This document shows positions 6,982-13,843 of a stretch of 15,085 nucleotides of DNA, piece by piece. The number at the start of each line of letters is the position of its first letter. Positions within the stretch are counted from its first letter, which is position 1. Position numbers and translations under genes: made by a program. Under the pieces are notes generated by a model. The model had not been told where the DNA came from. It searched no databases and was given only the letters and a program-made list of their open reading frames with translations. Source of the stretch: Crocinitomicaceae bacterium (GTDB lineage: Bacteria; Bacteroidota; Bacteroidia; Flavobacteriales_D; Crocinitomicaceae). Location of the stretch: NCBI GenBank assembly GCA_030830385.1, contig JAURNA010000041.1, positions 1-15,085 of the forward strand, given 5' to 3'.

Positions 6982-8733
6982 ATGAAAAAGACACTACTTA
7001 CTCTTGTAGTTGTTGCGACCGGATTTTGGGTGAACTCACAGGTGATCTGTGCCGGAGTTAGTCCCGCTGCGATTCAAGGCAACTACAACTTTACATGGGC
7101 AGATCCAGCCGGAGGAGACTGGTCCTGTCCTAATTTTCTCATCTCAGGAACCTTTGTACAAGATACGCTCGCGATGATGGAAGATGGTACGCCGGGAACG
7201 AACGCCGAAGGAAACCCTCTCTCTCAAGAAGGGTGTATGGAGGTTGATCTTAATCTCTCTGACATCCGTGGTAAAATCGCAGTATGCTACCGAGGTACAT
7301 GTCAATTCGGATCGAAAGCAATGAACGCACAAGACAGTGGCGCAGTTGCCATTATTATCATCAACCGTGACCCATCTCCAATCGGAATGGCAGGAGGTGC
7401 AGAAGGGAGTGGGGTAACCATTCCTGTTGTCATGTTGGGTGCTACGGATGGTGCGGCATTGGTGAATCAAATGCTGACTGATGACGTCGTGATGTTCATT
7501 GGAAACAAAACAGGATTGTATGATCACGATGCTGGTGTAAGCAAGAACAGCACACTTATTTCTAAGTCTACGGGTGTTCCATCCCAATTGGCACAAAACG
7601 GATCCGAGTTCAATTTTGACTTTGGGACACGCGTATTCAACTACGGTATCCAAAATCAAACAGGAATGACATTGAACGCCAGCGTTGATGGACCCTCCGG
7701 AAACGTATACAGCGAAACGATAACGCTTCCAACTGTACTCGCCGGAGACAGCATCGACGTCGAGCCATCTCAACCGATCAACTTCCCACAATTCTCATTG
7801 GCATCTTATCCTGATGGACGTTACACGGTTACCTATACCTTGAGCGGATTGGATTCTACAGACGCCTATTCAGCAGACAATACAGTTGAGGCTGATTTTG
7901 TTATTTCAGACTCTATTTACGCATTGGCGCACTTGGACGAAACAACAAACACCCCGATTCAAACGAACGGATTTCGCCCATCCGTAAACACATCTACTTT
8001 CTCGAACTGTATTGTGTTGGATAATCCGAACGCGAGTCGTCTTCAGGTAGATGGGCTCTACTTCCAGGCAATCGGTAGCTCTGTTGATTTAACCGGAGAA
8101 CAAATTGGAATGTACGTCTACCAGTGGCAAGATGTATTTACAGATTTGAACGATCCAGCTCTTGCATTCAATAACTTGATACTTGCGGGTAACGGTTTCT
8201 ACACATACCCTTCCGATCTTCAGGGAGAAACGGTATATGGAGCATTGGATTCTCCGGCAGAATTGTCGGATAACCAACGTTACCTGATGTGTGCTCAAAC
8301 GTTCAACTTAGACGTTTTCCTTGGGTTCGACAACACCGTGAACTACTTGTGGAACGAAGATTACTATCTTCAGCCGCTTGGTCCTATCGAAAATGACGGT
8401 GCGTACTTTGCATCTGGATTTGGAATGGACATTGTACCGGGTATTGGTGCTAAAGTTTCTGACAACACCGTTGGTCTTGAAGAGAACGGAACGATCGAGG
8501 GGGTAGCTTATCCAAATCCTGCAACAGAGGAAGTAACGATTTCATTGGAAACGGCTGCTAAGGGAACATTGGTTGTTTCTGACATAACCGGAAAAGTTGC
8601 TATGACGTTGGATGTTTCATTCGCAAATGAAAACAACCGTGTTGATATTTCCGAGCTTGAGCCAGGGCTTTACCTTTTCAACGTTGAGTTGGAGAACGGA
8701 CAAACTTCTCAGTTCAACATCGTGAAGAAATAA
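6982..8733 (+). CDS. Secreted PA-domain protein with T9SS C-terminal sorting domain
   Basis: The 583-residue product starts with a Sec signal peptide (MKKTLLTLVVVATGFWVNSQ, probable cleavage near residue 20). At about 85-170 lies a protease-associated (PA) domain: IRGKIAVCYRGTCQFGSKA followed by GAVAIIIIN and VTIPVVMLGATDGAAL. A beta-sandwich-like stretch follows at about 215-310 (possibly CARDB/Ig-like), then a region of unknown fold. The last 85 residues form a type A sorting domain: VAYPNPATEEVTI, SDITGKV, ISELEPGLYLFNVE and a Lys-Lys end. By family knowledge this tail directs export through the Por/type IX system and usually anchors the protein at the cell surface. PA domains normally accompany a peptidase, but I see no zinc or serine protease motif here, so a binding or scaffold role is as likely. 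A strong terminator lies on each side, so it is probably transcribed alone. Confidence 0.85.
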   Translation: MKKTLLTLVVVATGFWVNSQVICAGVSPAAIQGNYNFTWADPAGGDWSCPNFLISGTFVQDTLAMMEDGTPGTNAEGNPLSQEGCMEVDLNLSDIRGKIAVCYRGTCQFGSKAMNAQDSGAVAIIIINRDPSPIGMAGGAEGSGVTIPVVMLGATDGAALVNQMLTDDVVMFIGNKTGLYDHDAGVSKNSTLISKSTGVPSQLAQNGSEFNFDFGTRVFNYGIQNQTGMTLNASVDGPSGNVYSETITLPTVLAGDSIDVEPSQPINFPQFSLASYPDGRYTVTYTLSGLDSTDAYSADNTVEADFVISDSIYALAHLDETTNTPIQTNGFRPSVNTSTFSNCIVLDNPNASRLQVDGLYFQAIGSSVDLTGEQIGMYVYQWQDVFTDLNDPALAFNNLILAGNGFYTYPSDLQGETVYGALDSPAELSDNQRYLMCAQTFNLDVFLGFDNTVNYLWNEDYYLQPLGPIENDGAYFASGFGMDIVPGIGAKVSDNTVGLEENGTIEGVAYPNPATEEVTISLETAAKGTLVVSDITGKVAMTLDVSFANENNRVDISELEPGLYLFNVELENGQTSQFNIVKK

Positions 8734-8749
8734 CACGCACTCACACTGC

Positions 8750-8782
8750 AAAAAGGGGCGCCCGTTTGAGCGCCCCTTTTTT
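8750..8782. terminator. Bidirectional intrinsic terminator
   Basis: AAAAAGGGGCGC (8750-8761) pairs with GCGCCCCTTTTTT (8770-8782) around an 8-nt loop. The A tract on one side and the T tract on the other give a U tract in both directions. It sits between the stops of two convergent genes, 16 bp from each, and should end both transcripts. Confidence 0.92.
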
Positions 8783-8798
8783 GTGTACAACGGTTCAA

Positions 8799-9629
8799 TT
8801 AGAAATTGAACGACAAACCAAACGTCAGGGGATAAATATCTACGGTTTTACCTTCGTCAAACAGCGGTAGAAGGCTGTAGTTGGCGAATACTCCAACGCC
8901 TGAATATCCCATACGTACCGTTGCATCCAATCGGAATGGGTTCAATGTGTACGTTCCTTTGTTCTTCTCTTTGAACTCCTTTCCGTCGAGGTCGCCGACT
9001 CTCTTTGTTTTGGATGTCATTCTCACCCCGCCGATTACTCCTGTTGCCAAATAAAAACTCTTGCTCGCACGATGGCTTGTGTTGAATTCCAGGAGCAGCG
9101 GAATGGTTACATAGGATGCTTTGAGTTTATTCTTGCTATAGGTCACGTTTGTGTCCAACACAGCGAAGATTGTATCGGCATCTCCCTGCAACAAATAGTT
9201 GTCGTTGAACGCGTAGGAATCGAATCGGAAGCCGAGACCCGTTGTGAGGCCAACATACGGTGTTCCGAAGTTGAATTTCTTCTCCAAAAGGTTCAGTTCC
9301 CAGGTTTGCGAACGTGCCGGGTCGTTTTTCCAGTAAGGATGATTGGGAAAAGAATTGTCAAATCCCCGGGCCATCATCATTCCCAGCCCCAGGCTTACTC
9401 CACTCCAGTGCGCTTCGCTCTTTCTTGGTCGCGAGTCTTCTACGTCAATGCTGTCTACCGAAAGCGAGTCTTCTACCGATTCCCAATCGGTATCATCTTC
9501 GTTTCCACCGATGATCAGGATTTGCGTTTTTCCGAATTTAATTGCGGTGGTATCTCCTCGTTCTTCAACCTGCCCCAACAAGGGTAATCCGATCATCAAG
9601 GCGGTTATGGTTGTAATCAATGTCTTCAT
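8799..9629 (-). CDS. Outer-membrane beta-barrel protein (porin-family-like), function unknown
   Basis: The 276-residue product starts with a signal peptide (MKTLITTITALMIGLPLLGQ, cleavage near residue 20). An acidic, Asp/Glu/Ser-rich stretch follows at about 43-66, then from about residue 74 alternating hydrophobic/polar strands typical of a small outer-membrane barrel: VSLGLGMMMARG, YVGLTTGLGFRF, KASYVTIPLLLEFN, FYLATGVIGGVRM, VFANYSLLPLF. It ends in TFGLSFNF, with the terminal aromatic residue expected for BAM-assembled barrels. The YVTIPLLLEFN-type segment recalls the Bacteroidota PorT-like/porin-family barrels, but I cannot assign a substrate or partner. It lies 95 bp downstream of hslR on the same strand; TAACTTTT at 9679-9672 is a possible imperfect -7 element, so it may have its own transcript. 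Its start is the only Met giving a signal peptide. Confidence 0.75.
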   Translation of the reverse strand: MKTLITTITALMIGLPLLGQVEERGDTTAIKFGKTQILIIGGNEDDTDWESVEDSLSVDSIDVEDSRPRKSEAHWSGVSLGLGMMMARGFDNSFPNHPYWKNDPARSQTWELNLLEKKFNFGTPYVGLTTGLGFRFDSYAFNDNYLLQGDADTIFAVLDTNVTYSKNKLKASYVTIPLLLEFNTSHRASKSFYLATGVIGGVRMTSKTKRVGDLDGKEFKEKNKGTYTLNPFRLDATVRMGYSGVGVFANYSLLPLFDEGKTVDIYPLTFGLSFNF

Positions 9630-9724
9630 GTCTTTTCTCTTTTCGTTTGTTGTAAGACCCGGAACGTTGAGAAAAGTTACAATTCACGACATATTTTTAT
9701 TCTTTAATCCATAAATGGCTGACG

Positions 9725-10108
9725 TTAATCCTCCTGCCACTCCTCCATGAAAGCATCCAGGTCCCGTCGGTCCTTCTTGGAGGGCTTTCCTTCGTTGTGC
9801 GCCCGATAAGATCGTTGTGCGAGCTGGTACGTTCTCAACTTTTCGATTTCTTCTTCCGGAGTTAAGTCAACTAAATAGTCCGCAACGAGTTTTGCTCCCA
9901 CTCTTTTCTCAAGTAATTGAATGACGCGATAGGTAAACGTAGCGGTATGACGAATTACCTGAATTTCATCACCCAGTTTGACTTCACGTGCAGGTTTCAC
10001 GTGGTCTCCGTTCAGACGGATTCTGCCTTTATTGATTGAATCTGCGGCCTGTGAGCGTGTTTTGGCAAAACGAACACCCCACGCATACTTATCCAGGCGA
10101 TAACTCAT
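9725..10108 (-). CDS. hslR: S4-domain RNA-binding protein, Hsp15 (HslR) family
   Basis: Hsp15 in E. coli binds 50S subunits that carry a stalled nascent chain with tRNA and helps to free them; family members in Bacteroidota are usually annotated as S4-domain proteins. The 127-residue product opens with the S4 domain (about 3-60): RLDKYAWGVRFAKTRSQA, then GRIRLNG and VKPAREVKLGDEI. It closes with the basic KPSKKDRRDLDAF segment, which matches the conserved Hsp15 tail pattern. I chose the ATG at 10108 (MSYRLDKYAW), as the S4 domain starts at once there. The frame stays open for 40 more codons upstream (ATG at 10228 or 10138), but those residues are not S4-like. The start overlaps the stop of a 49-codon ORF by ATGA, suggesting coupled translation. 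Confidence 0.9.
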   Translation of the reverse strand: MSYRLDKYAWGVRFAKTRSQAADSINKGRIRLNGDHVKPAREVKLGDEIQVIRHTATFTYRVIQLLEKRVGAKLVADYLVDLTPEEEIEKLRTYQLAQRSYRAHNEGKPSKKDRRDLDAFMEEWQED

Positions 10109-10254
10109 CTCTTGGCTTCTTTGGAAGGATACAACCATCCATTCGCACGAATGATTGATGAACTCCCGGAACATTTCATGTGAAACATCCCTGTTGACGT
10201 ACACATTGTTTCCGGTTTTGAAAAACAATCATTCCGAAATTCCTCTACGGTCAT
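10105..10254 (-). CDS. Unannotated 49-codon ORF overlapping both neighbours by ATGA
   Basis: Read leftward, an ATG at 10254-10252 overlaps the desaturase stop (TGA, 10253-10251). The frame runs 49 codons to a TGA at 10107-10105 that overlaps the hslR ATG (10108-10106). The product begins MTVEEFRNDCFSKPETM, contains three Cys (10, 18, 28), and ends in a basic SKEAKR; no membrane segment or signal peptide is seen. ATGA junctions on both sides are what translational coupling looks like, and they would make this a gapless three-gene operon. The first residues faintly recall the start of MmcQ/YjbR-family proteins, but the likeness does not continue, so I assign no function. It may be a real small protein, a decayed gene, or an open frame by chance; the frame of the hslR upstream extension is also open here. 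Confidence 0.5.
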   Translation of the reverse strand: MTVEEFRNDCFSKPETMCTSTGMFHMKCSGSSSIIRANGWLYPSKEAKR

Positions 10255-11363
10255 TTTTTGGCTACCTGCACCGCCGGGTCCGGTTTTCCCATTTGGTACA
10301 GGAACTTCGCGTGACCGCCCAACGCATCCAAGAAGGTTTTGTACGAGTAGTATGGCAAATTGTACTCAATGGCTGTATCGCGAACAATGTGCGAAATTTT
10401 GTGGTAATGCACGTGACAGATATTCGGAAACAAGTGGTGCTCCACCTGGTAATTCAGCCCTCCAACATACCAGGAAAATAGGCGTGATTTAGGGGCGAAA
10501 TTCGCGGTGTTGAGAAGCTGGCTTACCGCCCAGTCTGCCTCAATATTTCCCGAGGCCGCAGGCTCTGGAAAAGCGGAAGACGGAACTACGTGCGCCGGTT
10601 GGAAAATCAATGATAGCATTAATCCACAAACGAGGTGCATAACGACAAATCCTAAGATTGTAAACCACCAGGGAGCGCTGCAAAACACCAGCGGAAGCGT
10701 GATCATCGTTCCCAAATAAAGCAACTTACTCATTATAATCACTGAAATGATACTCTTCGGATTCGCCTTTTGTGTTTTTACAAGTCCGTTTTTGCGATAA
10801 CGAGCATACTGCTGATAATCCTTGCTAAACACCCACATGATGGTCATGAGTGAATACAAAAACCAGGCATATAAAAACTGATAACGATGTCCTTTTCGGT
10901 GCTTTTGGTTGGGTGAAAAGCGAAGCAAAGCCCCCGCATCGATATCCTCGTCCATTCCGGATACATTCGTATACGTATGGTGAAGAACGTTGTGTTGAAT
11001 CCGCCAGTTTGTATCGCTTCCTCCGATCACATTCAACAACTTCCCAAGAACCCTGTTTACCGCGGGGTTACGCGAATATGCATTGTGGTTGGCATCGTGC
11101 ATAATGGACAAACCAATGCCCGACATTCCGAAGCCCGTCAGCACCCACATAAGCATGATCATGAACCAGGAATCGAAGACCGTAAGGATCATTACGAAAG
11201 GAACCACGTACAGCGAAATCATGAAAACGGTTTTGATTACCATATTCGCATTTGCGTAACGCGAAACGTTGTTATCTTTGAAGTACGCGTTTACACGCGA
11301 TCGCAACACTGTATAGAAGTCCGCCCGATCTGTATTTTCGTAGCGAAGATGCTTGAATTCCAT
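10251..11363 (-). CDS. Fatty acid desaturase, membrane di-iron type (acyl-CoA/linoleoyl-CoA desaturase-like)
   Basis: Membrane desaturases of this family use a di-iron centre held by histidine boxes to put cis double bonds into acyl chains, adjusting membrane fluidity. The 370-residue product has all three boxes: HDANH at 89-93, HNVLHH at 124-129, and QVEHH at 306-310, plus the conserved NYQVEHHLFP context. Hydrophobic segments lie at about 44-64, 66-88, 165-181, 203-228 and 232-253. The third box with Gln in the first position is the form seen in front-end desaturases, but there is no cytochrome b5 domain, so an external electron donor is needed. I chose the ATG at 11363 (MEFKHLRYEN); the ATG at 11423 would lie upstream of an exact -7 element and adds an unlikely N-terminus. 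It is divergent from ispG and leads a probable operon with the small ORF and hslR. Confidence 0.92.
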   Translation of the reverse strand: MEFKHLRYENTDRADFYTVLRSRVNAYFKDNNVSRYANANMVIKTVFMISLYVVPFVMILTVFDSWFMIMLMWVLTGFGMSGIGLSIMHDANHNAYSRNPAVNRVLGKLLNVIGGSDTNWRIQHNVLHHTYTNVSGMDEDIDAGALLRFSPNQKHRKGHRYQFLYAWFLYSLMTIMWVFSKDYQQYARYRKNGLVKTQKANPKSIISVIIMSKLLYLGTMITLPLVFCSAPWWFTILGFVVMHLVCGLMLSLIFQPAHVVPSSAFPEPAASGNIEADWAVSQLLNTANFAPKSRLFSWYVGGLNYQVEHHLFPNICHVHYHKISHIVRDTAIEYNLPYYSYKTFLDALGGHAKFLYQMGKPDPAVQVAKK

Positions 11364-11387
11364 GACGTTCGAATAAAAAATAAAAAA

Positions 11388-11395
11388 CAAAGGTA
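11388..11395 (-). promoter_or_regulatory. Desaturase operon -7 element (TACCTTTG)
   Basis: Read leftward, TACCTTTG is an exact TANNTTTG match ending 24 nt before the desaturase ATG at 11363. TTTTG lies 25 bp upstream, somewhat far for a -33 element. The position supports the ATG at 11363 over the upstream in-frame ATG. Confidence 0.5.
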
Positions 11396-11449
11396 AGCCT
11401 ATTTTTTGGGGTGCTTCACACAAAACCGTGAAGAATTGTTATCCTTCTG

Positions 11450-11477
11450 TTGGCATACTATTATTTGATTAGCTTTG
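11450..11477 (+). promoter_or_regulatory. ispG promoter (TTG, 17 bp, TAGCTTTG)
   Basis: TAGCTTTG (11470-11477) matches TANNTTTG exactly, with TTG at 11450-11452, a spacer of 17 bp that is a little short. The ATG at 11498 is 20 nt downstream. The element falls inside the open frame that starts at 11450, so translation from that upstream ATG is unlikely. Confidence 0.5.
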
Positions 11478-11497
11478 CCTTGGTTCAACGCTCTGAT

Positions 11498-13429
11498 ATG
11501 GATAAATCTACACTTCCCCTGTATTGCGAAAACCTGTTGAGAAGACAGCGTTTGAAGACCCGCAAAGTAACGGTAGGAGCTATTGGAATTGGCGCGAATG
11601 AACCGATTCGGGTACAATCCATGACCACTACGGACACCATGGATACGGAGGGTTCCGTTGAGCAATCGATCCGGATGATCGACAGAGGATGTGAACTGGT
11701 TCGGCTTACGGCCCCAAGCAAAAAGGACGCAGAGAACCTACAAAACATCAAAAATGCCATTCGCCGGCGCGGATACAATGCTCCTTTGGTCGCGGATATT
11801 CATTTTACGCCGAATGCAGCGGAAATTGCTGCAGGAATTGTCGAAAAAGTACGTGTAAATCCGGGAAATTACGCCGACAAAAAACGTTTTGAAGAAATCG
11901 AATACACCGATGCGTCCTATCGGGCGGAACTGGAACGAATCGAAGAGAAATTTACACCGTTGGTACTGCTTTGCAAGGCAAACGGAACCGCAATGCGCAT
12001 TGGTACGAATCACGGATCTCTTTCCGATCGCATATTGAGTCGATACGGAGATACTCCGGAGGGAATGGTGGAATCTGCCATGGAATTCCTGCGCATTTGT
12101 CGCAAACACGATTACCATGAGATCGTGCTTTCCATGAAAGCAAGTAACACGCTTGTGATGGTTCAGGCCTATCGCCTGTTGGTTTCTACCATGAAAAATG
12201 AGGGGATGGATTACCCCCTTCATCTGGGCGTTACAGAGGCGGGTGAAGGAGAAGATGGGCGCATCAAGTCGGCGGTTGGAATTGGGGCTCTTTTAGAAGA
12301 TGGACTGGGCGATACAATCCGTGTAAGTCTAACCGAGGCCCCGGAAGAAGAAATCCCGGTTGCTCAGAAGCTCTTGGAGAAATACAAAAACACGGATTTT
12401 ACCCATCCGGATTCTGAGGTTTCGTTGGGAGACCTTCCGTACAATCCATTCGCTTATCATCGTCGGGAAACAACAGAGATATTAACCATCGGAGGAGCAA
12501 ACGTTCCACGCGTCGTTGGAGATGTTTCAACCATTGAAAACATCAAACCGAGTCACTTATTTGGTTACGGGTATCACTATTCCGTTCCTCTCGATAAATG
12601 GAACATTTCCGATCTTGCGGCAGACATTTTGTACGTCGGAGATCAACTTCTCGATTTCGAAGTTCCGGGTACATTGATGGTTCTGTGCAATTACAAAAAC
12701 TGGAAGGAAAATTACCGGGATAAAGCTGGGTTTTACCCAATGATCGAACGCGATTCTCTGAGCGATTTTTCTCCGGAAGATGTTGTTTTTCTATCTGTAA
12801 TGGCCGATTGTTTTGACGCAGAAATCATCAAGGATTATCCGAATGTCATTGTGGTCCTTTCCTGTGACGAAGACAGGCAGCAAACTCAATATTTTCGCAG
12901 AATTCAACTGAATCTTGCGAAAAATCAATGTAAAAACCCGATTATTCTCACTTCCAGGTGGGGTTTTGAAGACTCGGAAATGTTCCAATTATGGACTTCT
13001 GCAGATCTTGGCGTTCACCTGATCGATGGGTTTGGCGACGGAATTTGGATCCGTGGCAACGTGCCAAGCCAGGTAATCAACACGACCTCGTTCGGAATCC
13101 TTCAGGCTACACGAACACGGATTTCAAAAACCGAATACATTTCCTGTCCTTCGTGTGGACGAACCCTGTTCGATTTACAAGAAACGACGGCTAAAATCCG
13201 GGCAAAAACCGACCATCTGAAAGGCGTGAAAATTGGCATCATGGGATGTATCGTAAATGGTCCGGGTGAAATGGCCGACGCCGATTATGGATACGTGGGG
13301 ACCAGACCCGGGAAAATTCACCTGTACAAGGAAAAAACGGTGGTTAGGAAGAATGTGGATGAATCCGAAGCGGTTGATGCACTTATCGACTTAATCAAGG
13401 AGCATGGGGATTGGGTAGAACAGGTTTAG
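11498..13429 (+). CDS. ispG: (E)-4-hydroxy-3-methylbut-2-enyl-diphosphate synthase IspG (GcpE), long form
   Basis: IspG is the [4Fe-4S] enzyme that converts 2-C-methylerythritol 2,4-cyclodiphosphate to HMBPP in the MEP isoprenoid pathway. The 643-residue product has an N-terminal TIM barrel (about 15-290: VQSMTTTDT, LVRLTAPS, VADIHF, GVTEAGEG, GDTIRVSLT), an insertion of about 230 residues (about 300-530), and the C-terminal cluster domain. Cluster ligands are seen as CPSC (Cys550, Cys553), GCIVNGPGE (Cys584) and the following Glu591. The insertion gives the long form typical of Bacteroidota, Chlamydiae and plastids; shorter bacterial forms have about 370 residues. The start MDKSTLPLYCENLLRRQ is preferred over an in-frame ATG at 11450 that lies at the promoter. 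The gene diverges from the desaturase and no co-transcribed neighbour follows. Confidence 0.96.
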   Translation: MDKSTLPLYCENLLRRQRLKTRKVTVGAIGIGANEPIRVQSMTTTDTMDTEGSVEQSIRMIDRGCELVRLTAPSKKDAENLQNIKNAIRRRGYNAPLVADIHFTPNAAEIAAGIVEKVRVNPGNYADKKRFEEIEYTDASYRAELERIEEKFTPLVLLCKANGTAMRIGTNHGSLSDRILSRYGDTPEGMVESAMEFLRICRKHDYHEIVLSMKASNTLVMVQAYRLLVSTMKNEGMDYPLHLGVTEAGEGEDGRIKSAVGIGALLEDGLGDTIRVSLTEAPEEEIPVAQKLLEKYKNTDFTHPDSEVSLGDLPYNPFAYHRRETTEILTIGGANVPRVVGDVSTIENIKPSHLFGYGYHYSVPLDKWNISDLAADILYVGDQLLDFEVPGTLMVLCNYKNWKENYRDKAGFYPMIERDSLSDFSPEDVVFLSVMADCFDAEIIKDYPNVIVVLSCDEDRQQTQYFRRIQLNLAKNQCKNPIILTSRWGFEDSEMFQLWTSADLGVHLIDGFGDGIWIRGNVPSQVINTTSFGILQATRTRISKTEYISCPSCGRTLFDLQETTAKIRAKTDHLKGVKIGIMGCIVNGPGEMADADYGYVGTRPGKIHLYKEKTVVRKNVDESEAVDALIDLIKEHGDWVEQV

Positions 13430-13489
13430 AATTGGTGATGAGTAATGCGTGATTATTAATTGAATTATTTCTCACGCTTCGTAATTCTG

Positions 13490-13674
13490 TTTTTCCGAAT
13501 TGCATGCACGTTGAGGATCTCGAAATGTGCACAACTACATAAAGTACATAAAGATTCAGCACTTCGACTCCGATCAGCGCTCCGATCTTTGCCTGAATTG
13601 CACGTTGAGGCTCTCGAAACGTGCACAACTACATAAAGTACATAAAGATTCAGCACTTCGACTCCGATCAGTGC
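13490..13674. repeat. Two tandem copies of a ~94-bp hairpin-bearing repeat
   Basis: Copy 1 (13506-13580) and copy 2 (13600-13674) are 75 bp long and differ at only three positions, offset by 94 bp. Weaker likeness extends leftward through TTT..CC.GAATT, where copy 1 has four extra bases (GCAT, 13502-13505). Each copy contains TGCACGTT followed 11 nt later by AACGTGCA (AATGTGCA in copy 1), able to form an 8-bp hairpin whose loop can pair GAG with CTC. Each also contains two ACATAAAG octamers one base apart, and GCACT/AGTGC (imperfect in copy 1). The origin is unknown; it may be a small interspersed intergenic repeat or a local duplication. Confidence 0.85.
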
Positions 13675-13730
13675 GCATTTTACAAGCATCTTGCTGACTT
13701 ACAAACAATTAACACAGCAATCCACACCTC

Positions 13731-13778
13731 AAAAAATCACCCCTCCTATTCGACGATCGTTGGATGGTCAAGGTGATT
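13731..13778 (-). terminator. Likely intrinsic terminator of mnmG
   Basis: Read leftward, AATCACC (13778-13772) pairs with GGTGATT (13741-13735), and further T follow (13734-13731), giving a six-T tract. Inside, CCATCC can pair with GGAGG around a loop containing the palindrome ACGATCGT. It lies about 66 bp past the mnmG stop. The long loop makes it less certain than a simple hairpin. Confidence 0.45.
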
Positions 13779-13843
13779 CTATATCCAAAAGGGAGATCAT
13801 GCGTTAGAGAGCCTCTATTCGTTTTTTTGGGTCCCGAATTAGC

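Larger units (their letters stand above)
13430..13843. other. 414-bp gap between convergent ispG and mnmG
   Basis: There is no supported gene. It holds a weak terminator candidate for ispG (GCGTGA 13447-13452 / TCACGC 13472-13477, with five T only at 13490-13494), the tandem repeat pair, and the likely mnmG terminator. Leftward frames exist across the repeats, but the 94-bp unit is not a multiple of three and shifts frame between copies, which argues against coding. Confidence 0.6.

Noticed and set aside
10109..10228. hslR starting at 10228 or 10138
   Set aside because: The S4 domain begins at the ATG at 10108; upstream residues do not resemble the family, and the interval fits better as a separate small ORF in another frame.
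11450..11497. IspG start at 11450
   Set aside because: The frame is open there, but the exact -7 promoter element lies inside it and the added residues are not conserved in the family.
13506..13674. CRISPR array
   Set aside because: Only two long, nearly adjacent copies of 75 bp with a 19-bp spacer and no cas genes; this is a tandem duplication, not a repeat-spacer array.
13395..13689. Two leftward ORFs of 77 and 74 codons across the repeat pair
   Set aside because: They share a peptide stretch only because the DNA is duplicated, the 94-bp offset puts the copies in different frames, and neither has a recognisable product.
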